Assembly (NCBI RefSeq): GCF_026212465.1
Contig: NC_080047.1
Location: 42,752,059 to 42,816,058, forward strand
DNA length: 64,000 nt
Direction of reading: 5' to 3'
Source: Amaranthus tricolor
Lineage: Eukaryota > Streptophyta > Magnoliopsida > Caryophyllales > Amaranthaceae
Within the stretch, counting starts at the first letter, position 1. Each line of letters opens with the position of its first letter. The notes below the pieces were generated by a model. It was not told the origin of the DNA. It saw only the letters and a list, made by a program, of their open reading frames with translations, and searched no databases. Position numbers and translations under genes: made by a program. Below are positions 1 to 11,184 of this stretch, one piece after another.

Positions 1-38
1 ACGAATATCAGTCATCAAGTGCAAAGGAAATGGATATT

Positions 39-89
39 ATCCCATATCAATCAGGAATATAGGTGCAAGCCTTGGAAGTATTATAAATA
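39..89 (+). promoter_or_regulatory. snRNA-type promoter (USE + TATA) of U5 copy A1
   Basis: ATCCCATATCA at 39-49 matches 9 of 11 positions of the plant snRNA Upstream Sequence Element RTCCCACATCG. TATAAATA lies at 82-89. The 32-bp gap is the spacing known for RNA polymerase II plant snRNA genes; Pol III-type genes have about 10 bp less. The same pair recurs at 4811-4861 and 9583-9633. It sits ahead of a damaged U5 copy, so any transcript would probably not be functional. Confidence 0.75.
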
Positions 90-117
90 GCTATTTTGAT
101 AACTACTAGAACCACGC

Positions 118-213
118 AGCCATGCAGTGAGCGCAAAGCGAATTATTCTTTCGCCTTTTACCGTGTGCTCGTTGCATATAATGGCATATGTTTATCTAAT
201 GAGGAGTTTCTAA
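118..213 (+). pseudogene. U5 snRNA pseudogene, A type, copy 1
   Basis: The sequence aligns with the intact U5 at 3471 and keeps loop I (GCCTTTTAC). The nine bases that form the 3' strand of the loop-I stem (TAAAGAATA) are missing. A second deletion removes the Sm site ATTTTTGG and the first strand of the 3' hairpin. Without a closed loop-I stem or an Sm site it should not assemble a snRNP. It starts 36 bp after the first T of the TATA box, as the intact copies do. Confidence 0.85.
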
Positions 214-400
214 TAGACTAGTACAAGAAGTTTTTATTGTGCACGGATATATGATATAAGCAATGATCATATGTTAAAAGTCCAACATGTCACTTAGGTT
301 GGGCTGGTTCGAATGTTCCGGTTTCAAACAATTTTGGCGGTTCCAATTCTCAGGTTGGGCGGATCAGAAACTTAATTGATATCTTTAATGAGTTAAGAGG

Positions 401-506
401 GATCCTGGCCGAAGTCGTTGGGCTCCACTGCACTTACCATCTCCGAAGTTGGGTGAGAGACTATCACAATTTGTGGCTGCCGGTGTTGGGAACTGCATTT
501 GTGCAG
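401..506 (+). pseudogene. U1 snRNA pseudogene, 3' two-thirds, copy A1
   Basis: It aligns with the U1 gene at 22,430 from about stem-loop I onward. It keeps a U1A-type loop remnant (CTGCACTT), the stem-loop III strand GGGTGAGAG, an Sm-like site (CACAATTTGTGG at 464-475) and a closing hairpin built on CTGCATTTGTGCAG. The 5' end that pairs with splice sites is absent. A minus-strand reading frame of 97 codons across this stretch has no family resemblance and is better explained by chance. Confidence 0.65.
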
Positions 507-1144
507 TAAATACTAAATACAAGAAGTCTATAGACTGTGTCCCCTTTATAATATGATCTCGATACTGTGATTGGCCTTGTTTTTGCACTATGGCTGTGCC
601 TTTCTTCTTCCAATCTATCATTAAGTCCTTTTTTTTTGCAAAAAGACCTTCAAATTTCCGATAACCTTGAAAATGCATCTCTCATTTCTAGGTTTACAAC
701 ATAAAGCAATAGATTAGCACCTTGTCACTTGTGGCGCCCCGTGCCCGGGTACTCATTTACGTTAAGGACAATAGTAACAATGCATGATCTTTATTCATTT
801 CTTTCTACAAATAGACATCAAAGATAAACCATTTAGAGCTATATGCCTTTACCAATATGCTACACGATTATTCTATATAAGCTGAGAATAACAAGCAAAA
901 AATTAGGAGTGATTTATTTAGGCAAACCAAGGTCATGCAGTAGTGTAACACATGGGGCTGGAAATATGATCATTGATACTTCAAATAATCACTTGATACA
1001 CTCCCGTGATGAAATTAGTTCGTGATGTCGGAACAAATCTCATGACCCATACTTTTTAGAATAGTAATATATCCCATACTAAGAAACTAAGAGAGCAAGC
1101 AAAAGAAAGATGAATTTAAAATGATGATGCATACTTCGATGCAA

Positions 1145-1210
1145 ATCACTTACCTGGATGGGATAAGTGGGTGATCAAGAATAATCATAGCCTTGGTTGT
1201 TGATCTCTAG
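1145..1210 (+). pseudogene. U1 snRNA pseudogene, 5' half, copy A1
   Basis: The sequence begins ATCACTTACCTGG, containing the splice-site-pairing ACUUACCUG of U1. It continues through the U1-70K loop (GTGATCAAGAA) and GGTTGTTGATCTC, then loses similarity where an old LTR-like sequence begins. Upstream, ATCCCATACTA near 1066 is a weak USE, and the TATA position reads TTTAAAATG, unlike the intact U1 promoter at 22,356-22,407. The U1 body is therefore split and its promoter weakened. Confidence 0.7.
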
Positions 1211-1234
1211 GTTGTATGCTTGTGTCCCTGAAGT

Positions 1235-1640
1235 TGAAGAGTGCACTTGTTGTGCGGTAGTGGAAGTAAAGATCGAAAACAATAATGAAACAATAAAGAT
1301 TCAAACAAACAATAAAGAAAATCATACTGAGAAATTAATATGCTTCACTATCAACGTGATAGTTACATCCATCGGCACCGAGAATAAACTTTTCAATATA
1401 AACCGGGAGATTACAAGATGAACACGAGAAATCACAACAATGGCTCTCCAAGCTTTTTCTCTCTTAGTTTTCCTCACTTTGTGTTTTGCATTGCATCTTG
1501 TTCTAATTCTAATTATATGGGGCCTTCATATAGTATACCTCATAATAAAAAGAAATTAGGGTTAAGAAAATACAAAAAACCGTCAAATACTAAGAGTAAC
1601 CAGCCAAAAACGTGCCAAGAAACCGCCATTACGCGAGCCG
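1235..1640 (-). mobile_element. Old inverted LTR remnant inside the U1 copy, unit 1
   Basis: The reverse complement of this stretch matches the LTR-like sequence at 26,329-26,774. Shared blocks include CTCGGTGCYGRTGGAYGTA, a paired ACTATCACGTTGATAGT hairpin, TTTATTGTTTCATTATTG and a terminal GCACAACA. Orientation is opposite to the 26-kb copy. The limits are approximate because both copies have decayed. Small reading frames of 74 and 76 codons fall in it and look accidental. Matching copies lie at about 6007-6412 and 10,779-11,184. Confidence 0.6.
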
Positions 1641-2629
1641 TGAAATGAAGACAAAACGCACTCCGCACCCCGCAGAGGTCCTATTGTTCGAGTCACCACA
1701 TTTCAGCAGTACTAATTACCCATATTAAAAAAATGTTAACTCATTTTAGTTTGGAAAGTGCCATACGCGTAATTCTGCATAAGAAACCTAGTTAAACAAA
1801 ATATGACATGCAAGAAAATGGTTCTGAATTTTACTATTTCATATCTTATTACTCGATGTAACCATCTTTGGGGATTGAAATTACCATTTCATACTTGAGC
1901 ATCTTTGTTGATCGTAAAGAAGTGATTAATTAAACATGCTATCCATATAAATTGGATTCGTAAGGAAAAGCACACCCTTGAGGCAAGCATTAAAATCAGA
2001 CAAATGGGTTTAACGTCAAATTTGCAGCAACCTATTCGACATAAGCAAAGCAACAAAATAAACAAAAAAAAAAAACACTAGAATCATCACAAGATTACAA
2101 AAATAAACAACTATCAACCATGCACCATAACATAGCACGATTTACATGTCTAAAGTTAAACTGCATCATTATGCATTTATGCTACACAAACATTTTAAAT
2201 ACGCTAGCAGGAAGTGTTAAGGAAAAATTTAGGACACTCACCCCCTCACTGAAAAAAAAAGTTAAAACTTTCAAACACATTCACTCCCAAGCTCCAATGG
2301 TGAAAAAGTAATCATGTGGTGAGTGAGAATAAAATAGAGGTAAAAAAGAAAATTATTCAATTACTTTTTACCAAAGATGGAGATAGTGCAAGTATTTTGA
2401 AACAACAAAAAAATATTAAGTGCAAGTATTATGTAACGAAGGAAGTACGATGTAGTATGATGCACTCTTTCCTAGTGAAGATATTATAATGTAAAGTATC
2501 ATTGTACTTAGATAAGGTCTTGGTCACGGTTGCGAAATGGCATTCGTGATCGATCCAAATAGTTTTCTGGTTGTGTTGGTGAAAGTAGAGGTCATGCAGT
2601 AATAATGTAACACATGAACTGGGAAACAA

Positions 2630-2685
2630 TTAAAGGAGAGTGAATGGAGGTGCCTATTTTGGCGCGGCCTCTGTCCATTCTCTTG
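2630..2685 (+). pseudogene. U1 snRNA 3' hairpin remnant, unit 1
   Basis: GTGAATGGAGGTGCC, then GGCGCGGCCTCTGTCC and ATTCTC, align with stem-loop IV and the 3' end of the U1 gene at 22,565-22,600 (GGCCTCTGTTCAATCT). No other part of U1 is visible next to it. It may be the 3' end of the U1 split near 1210, displaced by later insertions. Copies lie at 7402-7457 and 12,173-12,228. Confidence 0.5.
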
Positions 2686-3092
2686 TTATCAATGTGGACA
2701 AATACTAGACTTGATCAATACAGAGTCAGAAAGAATATGAAGTAAAACCTGGAGCAACACATAAGCAGAAGGTAAAGTAGAAGAAATCTACACATCATCA
2801 CTAACCAAAGAGAAATAAAATAAAATCTTTATGAACCAATTTGAGAAACTCCTCATTAATAATCGTCACTAACCTACCGCTCACCCTCCTTTATACGCGC
2901 TTGGAACCGGCAATAAGCACGGAGTTTAGGAAGTTCTGTTATTGATGTCATAAAATACAGTATAATGGAATGTTTCTAGTACATTTTTGCAGAAGATTTG
3001 TTAGACTTGTTTTCTTATGTGTTTGTTCTTGCAAAAGCATTTTATATTGTTGTGAAGAGCTAGGTAAAACAGCCATACTGGATGAGGATGCG

Positions 3093-3188
3093 TACCCCAG
3101 TGAGTAGACATGAGTATGAAAATTTTACCTACGGCGGAGGTACCCCAGTGAGTAGACATGAGTATGAAAATTTAACCTATGGCGGAGG
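3093..3188 (+). repeat. 48-bp direct repeat, two copies, unit 1
   Basis: A 48-bp segment starting TACCCCAGTGAGTAGACATG occurs at 3093-3140 and again at 3141-3188 with two mismatches. It is followed by GGGTATG-rich sequence. The pair recurs at 7865-7960 and 12,636-12,731. Confidence 0.9.
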
Positions 3189-3391
3189 GCGGGTATGAAA
3201 TTTTATAAGTGGGTATGGAAATGCATATTTGGAAAGTAATATTTATCTTGAGATCTAAAGTCTTTGGCAATGGATATTTTTGTTGAAATTCCTCAATGGG
3301 AAATATCAGGTATCAAGAGTTCAAGACCATTGATATAATGAAATTGTTGGGCAAACAATAACAGTCATCAAGTGCAAAGGAAATGGAAATT

Positions 3392-3442
3392 ATCCCATAT
3401 CAATCAGGAATAAAAGTGCAGGCCTTGGAAGTATTATAAATA
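3392..3442 (+). promoter_or_regulatory. Pol II snRNA promoter of U5 copy B1
   Basis: USE-like ATCCCATATCA at 3392-3402 and TATAAATA at 3435-3442, separated by 32 bp. The predicted U5 5' end (3471) is 36 bp after the first T of the TATA box. Spacing and motif order fit plant U-snRNA genes transcribed by Pol II. Confidence 0.8.
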
Positions 3443-3470
3443 GGTATTTTGATTTTGAACAAAATCACGC

Positions 3471-3592
3471 AGCCACGCAGTGAGCACATAGCGAACTATT
3501 CTTTCGCCTTTTACTAAAGAATACCGTGTGCTCGCTGTATTAAGTGGCATACGTTTATTTTTGGAGGGAATTCCGAATAAGGAGTTTCCAAC
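3471..3592 (+). ncRNA. U5: U5 spliceosomal snRNA, copy B1
   Basis: U5 is the core RNA of the U5 and U4/U6.U5 snRNPs and aligns exon ends during splicing. The invariant loop I GCCTTTTAC is at 3506-3514, closed by TATTCTTT and AAAGAATA. The outer stem pairs GCCAC with GTGGC, and GAGCACA with TGTGCTC. The Sm site ATTTTTGG is at 3557-3564. It is followed by a 3' hairpin GGGAATTCC-GAATAA-GGAGTTTCC and a 3'-box-like CAACAAGACTAG. All elements needed for a functional U5 are present with a matching promoter. The 5' end is set by the AGCC start and the TATA distance; the 3' end is good to a few bases. Confidence 0.92.
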
Positions 3593-4889
3593 AAGACTAG
3601 TTTGATAGATTATTTCACCTTTAAAATACTATAGCGATACAGTGTTTGGTCTTATTTTTTCACTATGATTGTTTTTTTCTTCCAATCTATCATAGGGCTA
3701 TTAACATTTAGCAATAACACAACTTATGACTTGTGTTGTATGGGTACACTCATTTACGGTAAGGACTATAGTACCAAAATATTAGTGCTTCATATCTTGT
3801 TACTTGATGTAGAAACCAACTTTGGGGGTTGGAAATATATACCGACATTTGTGCATCTTTGTACTGTAGAAAAAAACTTCTCATGACGGAAGCAATAAAT
3901 TAGATAAATGGGCTCAACGTCAAATTTCCAGCAACTATTTGACATAAGCAGTGCACAAAAAAAATTACTAGAATAGTCGCAAGATATATTAAATAAATAA
4001 CACTCGTACATTCTAAATACGCTAGCAGGAAAAGCAATAAATTGGTGTTAAGGAAAAATTTAGGACACTCACTCCCTCGCATAGAAAAAAGTTACAACTT
4101 CCAAATACATTCACTCTCGAAGTTTTAATGCTGAAAAAGTAATGATGTGGTGAGTACAATAAAATGGAGGTAAAATAGAAAATTATCGAGTTGCTTTTTA
4201 CTAAAGATGGAAAGAGTGCAAGTCCTGTGAAACAACCAAGAAAAGTAATAAGTGCAAGTATTATGGAACGGAGGAAATACAATATATTATCAAGTACTCT
4301 TTCCTAATGAAAATATTATAATGTAAAGTACCATTGTGCACTGATAAGGTTTTGGTCACGATTGCAAATTGGCTTTTGTGATCGATCTGAATAGTTTTCT
4401 GATTGTGTTGGTGCAAACTTGAGAAACTTCTCATTAATATTCATAGTGCTTGGGAATAGCATTATGCACGGAGTTTAGGGAGTTCTGTTATTGAAGTCAT
4501 AAAATACCTTACAATGGAATGTTTCTAGAACAATTTTGCAAAAGGTTTGTTTGACTTGTTCACACTCTATGCAATGTAAATAAGGAGGCTTTGATAAGCT
4601 GAATGAAGATAAAATTACCTCTCGGAGCTAGCAGTGCTCAAAAGCAGCATATCCATTCTTTGTTTTTCTTCCTTTTTTTCTACTACGCAGATTCTATCCA
4701 TTACAGATTCTCTCAAGGGAATATATCAGGTATTAAGAAGGGTACTAATGTTGTATACTGGTGCAAATAGTAACGAATATCAGTCATCAAGTGCAAAGGA
4801 AATGGATATTATCCCATATCAATCAGGAATATAGGTGCAAGCCTTGGAAGTATTATAAATAGCTATTTTGATAACTACTAGAACCACGC

Positions 4890-4985
4890 AGCCATGCAGT
4901 GAGCGCAAAGCGAATTATTCTTTCGCCTTTTACCGTGTGCTCGTTGCATATAATGGCATATGTTTATCTAATGAGGAGTTTCTAA
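4890..4985 (+). pseudogene. U5 snRNA pseudogene, A type, copy 2
   Basis: Exact repeat of the 118-213 pseudogene in the second tandem unit. It has the same loss of the loop-I 3' strand and the Sm site, so the damage predates the tandem amplification. Its promoter pair lies at 4811-4821 and 4854-4861. Confidence 0.85.
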
Positions 4986-5172
4986 TAGACTAGTACAAGA
5001 AGTTTTTATTGTGCACGGATATATGATATAAGCAATGATCATATGTTAAAAGTCCAACATGTCACTTAGGTTGGGCTGGTTCGAATGTTCCGGTTTCAAA
5101 CAATTTTGGCGGTTCCAATTCTCAGGTTGGGCGGATCAGAAACTTAATTGATATCTTTAATGAGTTAAGAGG

Positions 5173-5278
5173 GATCCTGGCCGAAGTCGTTGGGCTCCAC
5201 TGCACTTACCATCTCCGAAGTTGGGTGAGAGACTATCACAATTTGTGGCTGCCGGTGTTGGGAACTGCATTTGTGCAG
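5173..5278 (+). pseudogene. U1 snRNA pseudogene, 3' two-thirds, copy A2
   Basis: Second-unit copy of the 401-506 U1 remnant, identical by eye. It has no ACUUACC 5' end, so it could not recognise splice sites even if transcribed. Confidence 0.65.
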
Positions 5279-5916
5279 TAAATACTAAATACAAGAAGTC
5301 TATAGACTGTGTCCCCTTTATAATATGATCTCGATACTGTGATTGGCCTTGTTTTTGCACTATGGCTGTGCCTTTCTTCTTCCAATCTATCATTAAGTCC
5401 TTTTTTTTTGCAAAAAGACCTTCAAATTTCCGATAACCTTGAAAATGCATCTCTCATTTCTAGGTTTACAACATAAAGCAATAGATTAGCACCTTGTCAC
5501 TTGTGGCGCCCCGTGCCCGGGTACTCATTTACGTTAAGGACAATAGTAACAATGCATGATCTTTATTCATTTCTTTCTACAAATAGACATCAAAGATAAA
5601 CCATTTAGAGCTATATGCCTTTACCAATATGCTACACGATTATTCTATATAAGCTGAGAATAACAAGCAAAAAATTAGGAGTGATTTATTTAGGCAAACC
5701 AAGGTCATGCAGTAGTGTAACACATGGGGCTGGAAATATGATCATTGATACTTCAAATAATCACTTGATACACTCCCGTGATGAAATTAGTTCGTGATGT
5801 CGGAACAAATCTCATGACCCATACTTTTTAGAATAGTAATATATCCCATACTAAGAAACTAAGAGAGCAAGCAAAAGAAAGATGAATTTAAAATGATGAT
5901 GCATACTTCGATGCAA

Positions 5917-5982
5917 ATCACTTACCTGGATGGGATAAGTGGGTGATCAAGAATAATCATAGCCTTGGTTGTTGATCTCTAG
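5917..5982 (+). pseudogene. U1 snRNA pseudogene, 5' half, copy A2
   Basis: Second-unit copy of the truncated U1 at 1145-1210. It is interrupted at the same point by the inverted LTR remnant, so the break was present before the unit was amplified. Confidence 0.7.
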
Positions 5983-6006
5983 GTTGTATGCTTGTGTCCC
6001 TGAAGT

Positions 6007-6412
6007 TGAAGAGTGCACTTGTTGTGCGGTAGTGGAAGTAAAGATCGAAAACAATAATGAAACAATAAAGATTCAAACAAACAATAAAGAAAATCATACT
6101 GAGAAATTAATATGCTTCACTATCAACGTGATAGTTACATCCATCGGCACCGAGAATAAACTTTTCAATATAAACCGGGAGATTACAAGATGAACACGAG
6201 AAATCACAACAATGGCTCTCCAAGCTTTTTCTCTCTTAGTTTTCCTCACTTTGTGTTTTGCATTGCATCTTGTTCTAATTCTAATTATATGGGGCCTTCA
6301 TATAGTATACCTCATAATAAAAAGAAATTAGGGTTAAGAAAATACAAAAAACCGTCAAATACTAAGAGTAACCAGCCAAAAACGTGCCAAGAAACCGCCA
6401 TTACGCGAGCCG
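6007..6412 (-). mobile_element. Old inverted LTR remnant, unit 2
   Basis: Same LTR remnant as at 1235-1640, carried along by the tandem amplification. Confidence 0.6.
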
Positions 6413-7401
6413 TGAAATGAAGACAAAACGCACTCCGCACCCCGCAGAGGTCCTATTGTTCGAGTCACCACATTTCAGCAGTACTAATTACCCATATTAA
6501 AAAAATGTTAACTCATTTTAGTTTGGAAAGTGCCATACGCGTAATTCTGCATAAGAAACCTAGTTAAACAAAATATGACATGCAAGAAAATGGTTCTGAA
6601 TTTTACTATTTCATATCTTATTACTCGATGTAACCATCTTTGGGGATTGAAATTACCATTTCATACTTGAGCATCTTTGTTGATCGTAAAGAAGTGATTA
6701 ATTAAACATGCTATCCATATAAATTGGATTCGTAAGGAAAAGCACACTCTTGAGGCAAGCATTAAAATCAGACAAATGGGTTTAACGTCAAATTTGCAGC
6801 AACCTATTCGACATAAGCAAAGCAACAAAATAAACAAAAAAAAAAAACACTAGAATCATCACAAGATTACAAAAATAAACAACTATCAACCATGCACCAT
6901 AACATAGCACGATTTACATGTCTAAAGTTAAACTGCATCATTATGCATTTATGCTACACAAACATTTTAAATACGCTAGCAGGAAGTGTTAAGGAAAAAT
7001 TTAGGACACTCACCCCCTCACTGAAAAAAAAAGTTAAAACTTTCAAACACATTCACTCCCAAGCTCCAATGGTGAAAAAGTAATCATGTGGTGAGTGAGA
7101 ATAAAATAGAGGTAAAAAAGAAAATTATTCAATTACTTTTTACCAAAGATGGAGATAGTGCAAGTATTTTGAAACAACAAAAAAATATTAAGTGCAAGTA
7201 TTATGTAACGAAGGAAGTACGATGTAGTATGATGCACTCTTTCCTAGTGAAGATATTATAATGTAAAGTATCATTGTACTTAGATAAGGTCTTGGTCACG
7301 GTTGCGAAATGGCATTCGTGATCGATCCAAATAGTTTTCTGGTTGTGTTGGTGAAAGTAGAGGTCATGCAGTAATAATGTAACACATGAACTGGGAAACA
7401 A

Positions 7402-7457
7402 TTAAAGGAGAGTGAATGGAGGTGCCTATTTTGGCGCGGCCTCTGTCCATTCTCTTG
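7402..7457 (+). pseudogene. U1 snRNA 3' hairpin remnant, unit 2
   Basis: Second-unit copy of the stem-loop IV remnant at 2630-2685. Confidence 0.5.
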
Positions 7458-7864
7458 TTATCAATGTGGACAAATACTAGACTTGATCAATACAGAGTCA
7501 GAAAGAATATGAAGTAAAACCTGGAGCAACACATAAGCAGAAGGTAAAGTAGAAGAAATCTACACATCATCACTAACCAAAGAGAAATAAAATAAAATCT
7601 TTATGAACCAATTTGAGAAACTCCTCATTAATAATCGTCACTAACCTACCGCTCACCCTCCTTTATACGCGCTTGGAACCGGCAATAAGCACGGAGTTTA
7701 GGAAGTTCTGTTATTGATGTCATAAAATACAGTATAATGGAATGTTTCTAGTACATTTTTGCAGAAGATTTGTTAGACTTGTTTTCTTATGTGTTTGTTC
7801 TTGCAAAAGCATTTTATATTGTTGTGAAGAGCTAGGTAAAACAGCCATACTGGATGAGGATGCG

Positions 7865-7960
7865 TACCCCAGTGAGTAGACATGAGTATGAAAATTTTAC
7901 CTACGGCGGAGGTACCCCAGTGAGTAGACATGAGTATGAAAATTTAACCTATGGCGGAGG
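7865..7960 (+). repeat. 48-bp direct repeat, two copies, unit 2
   Basis: Same pair of 48-bp repeats as at 3093-3188. Confidence 0.9.
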
Positions 7961-8163
7961 GCGGGTATGAAATTTTATAAGTGGGTATGGAAATGCATAT
8001 TTGGAAAGTAATATTTATCTTGAGATCTAAAGTCTTTGGCAATGGATATTTTTGTTGAAATTCCTCAATGGGAAATATCAGGTATCAAGAGTTCAAGACC
8101 ATTGATATAATGAAATTGTTGGGCAAACAATAACAGTCATCAAGTGCAAAGGAAATGGAAATT

Positions 8164-8214
8164 ATCCCATATCAATCAGGAATAAAAGTGCAGGCCTTGG
8201 AAGTATTATAAATA
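8164..8214 (+). promoter_or_regulatory. Pol II snRNA promoter of U5 copy B2
   Basis: Copy of the 3392-3442 promoter: USE-like element at 8164-8174 and TATAAATA at 8207-8214. Confidence 0.8.
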
Positions 8215-8242
8215 GGTATTTTGATTTTGAACAAAATCACGC

Positions 8243-8364
8243 AGCCACGCAGTGAGCACATAGCGAACTATTCTTTCGCCTTTTACTAAAGAATACCGTG
8301 TGCTCGCTGTATTAAGTGGCATACGTTTATTTTTGGAGGGAATTCCGAATAAGGAGTTTCCAAC
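8243..8364 (+). ncRNA. U5: U5 spliceosomal snRNA, copy B2
   Basis: Identical to the B1 gene at 3471-3592, including loop I, Sm site, 3' hairpin and 3' box. Two identical intact U5 copies in adjacent units suggest recent amplification or gene conversion. Confidence 0.92.
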
Positions 8365-9661
8365 AAGACTAGTTTGATAGATTATTTCACCTTTAAAATA
8401 CTATAGCGATACAGTGTTTGGTCTTATTTTTTCACTATGATTGTTTTTTTCTTCCAATCTATCATAGGGCTATTAACATTTAGCAATAACACAACTTATG
8501 ACTTGTGTTGTATGGGTACACTCATTTACGGTAAGGACTATAGTACCAAAATATTAGTGCTTCATATCTTGTTACTTGATGTAGAAACCAACTTTGGGGG
8601 TTGGAAATATATACCGACATTTGTGCATCTTTGTACTGTAGAAAAAAACTTCTCATGACGGAAGCAATAAATTAGATAAATGGGCTCAACGTCAAATTTC
8701 CAGCAACTATTTGACATAAGCAGTGCACAAAAAAAATTACTAGAATAGTCGCAAGATATATTAAATAAATAACACTCGTACATTCTAAATACGCTAGCAG
8801 GAAAAGCAATAAATTGGTGTTAAGGAAAAATTTAGGACACTCACTCCCTCGCATAGAAAAAAGTTACAACTTCCAAATACATTCACTCTCGAAGTTTTAA
8901 TGCTGAAAAAGTAATGATGTGGTGAGTACAATAAAATGGAGGTAAAATAGAAAATTATCGAGTTGCTTTTTACTAAAGATGGAAAGAGTGCAAGTCCTGT
9001 GAAACAACCAAGAAAAGTAATAAGTGCAAGTATTATGGAACGGAGGAAATACAATATATTATCAAGTACTCTTTCCTAATGAAAATATTATAATGTAAAG
9101 TACCATTGTGCACTGATAAGGTTTTGGTCACGATTGCAAATTGGCTTTTGTGATCGATCTGAATAGTTTTCTGATTGTGTTGGTGCAAACTTGAGAAACT
9201 TCTCATTAATATTCATAGTGCTTGGGAATAGCATTATGCACGGAGTTTAGGGAGTTCTGTTATTGAAGTCATAAAATACCTTACAATGGAATGTTTCTAG
9301 AACAATTTTGCAAAAGGTTTGTTTGACTTGTTCACACTCTATGCAATGTAAATAAGGAGGCTTTGATAAGCTGAATGAAGATAAAATTACCTCTCGGAGC
9401 TAGCAGTGCTCAAAAGCAGCATATCCATTCTTTGTTTTTCTTCCTTTTTTTCTACTACGCAGATTCTATCCATTACAGATTCTCTCAAGGGAATATATCA
9501 GGTATTAAGAAGGGTACTAATGTTGTATACTGGTGCAAATAGTAACGAATATCAGTCATCAAGTGCAAAGGAAATGGATATTATCCCATATCAATCAGGA
9601 ATATAGGTGCAAGCCTTGGAAGTATTATAAATAGCTATTTTGATAACTACTAGAACCACGC

Positions 9662-9757
9662 AGCCATGCAGTGAGCGCAAAGCGAATTATTCTTTCGCCT
9701 TTTACCGTGTGCTCGTTGCATATAATGGCATATGTTTATCTAATGAGGAGTTTCTAA
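9662..9757 (+). pseudogene. U5 snRNA pseudogene, A type, copy 3
   Basis: Third copy of the same damaged U5, with promoter pair at 9583-9593 and 9626-9633. I saw no differences from the first two copies. Confidence 0.85.
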
Positions 9758-9944
9758 TAGACTAGTACAAGAAGTTTTTATTGTGCACGGATATATGATA
9801 TAAGCAATGATCATATGTTAAAAGTCCAACATGTCACTTAGGTTGGGCTGGTTCGAATGTTCCGGTTTCAAACAATTTTGGCGGTTCCAATTCTCAGGTT
9901 GGGCGGATCAGAAACTTAATTGATATCTTTAATGAGTTAAGAGG

Positions 9945-10050
9945 GATCCTGGCCGAAGTCGTTGGGCTCCACTGCACTTACCATCTCCGAAGTTGGGTGA
10001 GAGACTATCACAATTTGTGGCTGCCGGTGTTGGGAACTGCATTTGTGCAG
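9945..10050 (+). pseudogene. U1 snRNA pseudogene, 3' two-thirds, copy A3
   Basis: Third-unit copy of the U1 remnant seen at 401-506, with the same Sm-like CACAATTTGTGG and terminal hairpin. Confidence 0.65.
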
Positions 10051-10688
10051 TAAATACTAAATACAAGAAGTCTATAGACTGTGTCCCCTTTATAATATGA
10101 TCTCGATACTGTGATTGGCCTTGTTTTTGCACTATGGCTGTGCCTTTCTTCTTCCAATCTATCATTAAGTCCTTTTTTTTTGCAAAAAGACCTTCAAATT
10201 TCCGATAACCTTGAAAATGCATCTCTCATTTCTAGGTTTACAACATAAAGCAATAGATTAGCACCTTGTCACTTGTGGCGCCCCGTGCCCGGGTACTCAT
10301 TTACGTTAAGGACAATAGTAACAATGCATGATCTTTATTCATTTCTTTCTACAAATAGACATCAAAGATAAACCATTTAGAGCTATATGCCTTTACCAAT
10401 ATGCTACACGATTATTCTATATAAGCTGAGAATAACAAGCAAAAAATTAGGAGTGATTTATTTAGGCAAACCAAGGTCATGCAGTAGTGTAACACATGGG
10501 GCTGGAAATATGATCATTGATACTTCAAATAATCACTTGATACACTCCCGTGATGAAATTAGTTCGTGATGTCGGAACAAATCTCATGACCCATACTTTT
10601 TAGAATAGTAATATATCCCATACTAAGAAACTAAGAGAGCAAGCAAAAGAAAGATGAATTTAAAATGATGATGCATACTTCGATGCAA

Positions 10689-10754
10689 ATCACTTACCTG
10701 GATGGGATAAGTGGGTGATCAAGAATAATCATAGCCTTGGTTGTTGATCTCTAG
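10689..10754 (+). pseudogene. U1 snRNA pseudogene, 5' half, copy A3
   Basis: Third-unit copy of the truncated U1, with the same ACTTACCTGG start and the same breakpoint. Confidence 0.7.
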
Positions 10755-10778
10755 GTTGTATGCTTGTGTCCCTGAAGT

Positions 10779-11184
10779 TGAAGAGTGCACTTGTTGTGCG
10801 GTAGTGGAAGTAAAGATCGAAAACAATAATGAAACAATAAAGATTCAAACAAACAATAACGAAAATCATACTGAGAAATTAATATGCTTCACTATCAACG
10901 TGATAGTTACATCCATCGGCACCGAGAATAAACTTTTCAATATAAACCGGGAGATTACAAGATGAACACGAGAAATCACAACAATGGCTCTCCAAGCTTT
11001 TTCTCTCTTAGTTTTCCTCACTTTGTGTTTTGCATTGCATCTTGTTCTAATTCTAATTATATGGGGCCTTCATATAGTATACCTCATAATAAAAAGAAAT
11101 TAGGGTTAAGAAAATACAAAAAACCGTCAAATACTAAGAGTAACCAGCCAAAAACGTGCCAAGAAACCGCCATTACGCGAGCCG
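10779..11184 (-). mobile_element. Old inverted LTR remnant, unit 3
   Basis: Same LTR remnant, third unit. The C at 10860 (A in the other copies) is one of the three differences seen across the array. Confidence 0.6.

Noticed and set aside
385..678. 97-codon minus-strand frame, repeated at 5157 and 9929
   Set aside because: It overlaps a U1 snRNA remnant on the other strand and matches no family; its conservation is explained by the tandem unit.
2560..2700. microRNA-like hairpin around GAGAGTGAATGGAGG / CCTCTGTCCATTCTC
   Set aside because: It aligns with U1 stem-loop IV and the 3' end, which explains the hairpin better.
3093..3188. CRISPR-like repeat
   Set aside because: Only two adjacent 48-bp copies with no spacers, in a plant genome.
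843..4834. Other 60-86-codon frames of the tandem units
   Set aside because: They recur only because the unit is repeated, show no codon bias or domain, and several lie in snRNA, LTR or spacer sequence.
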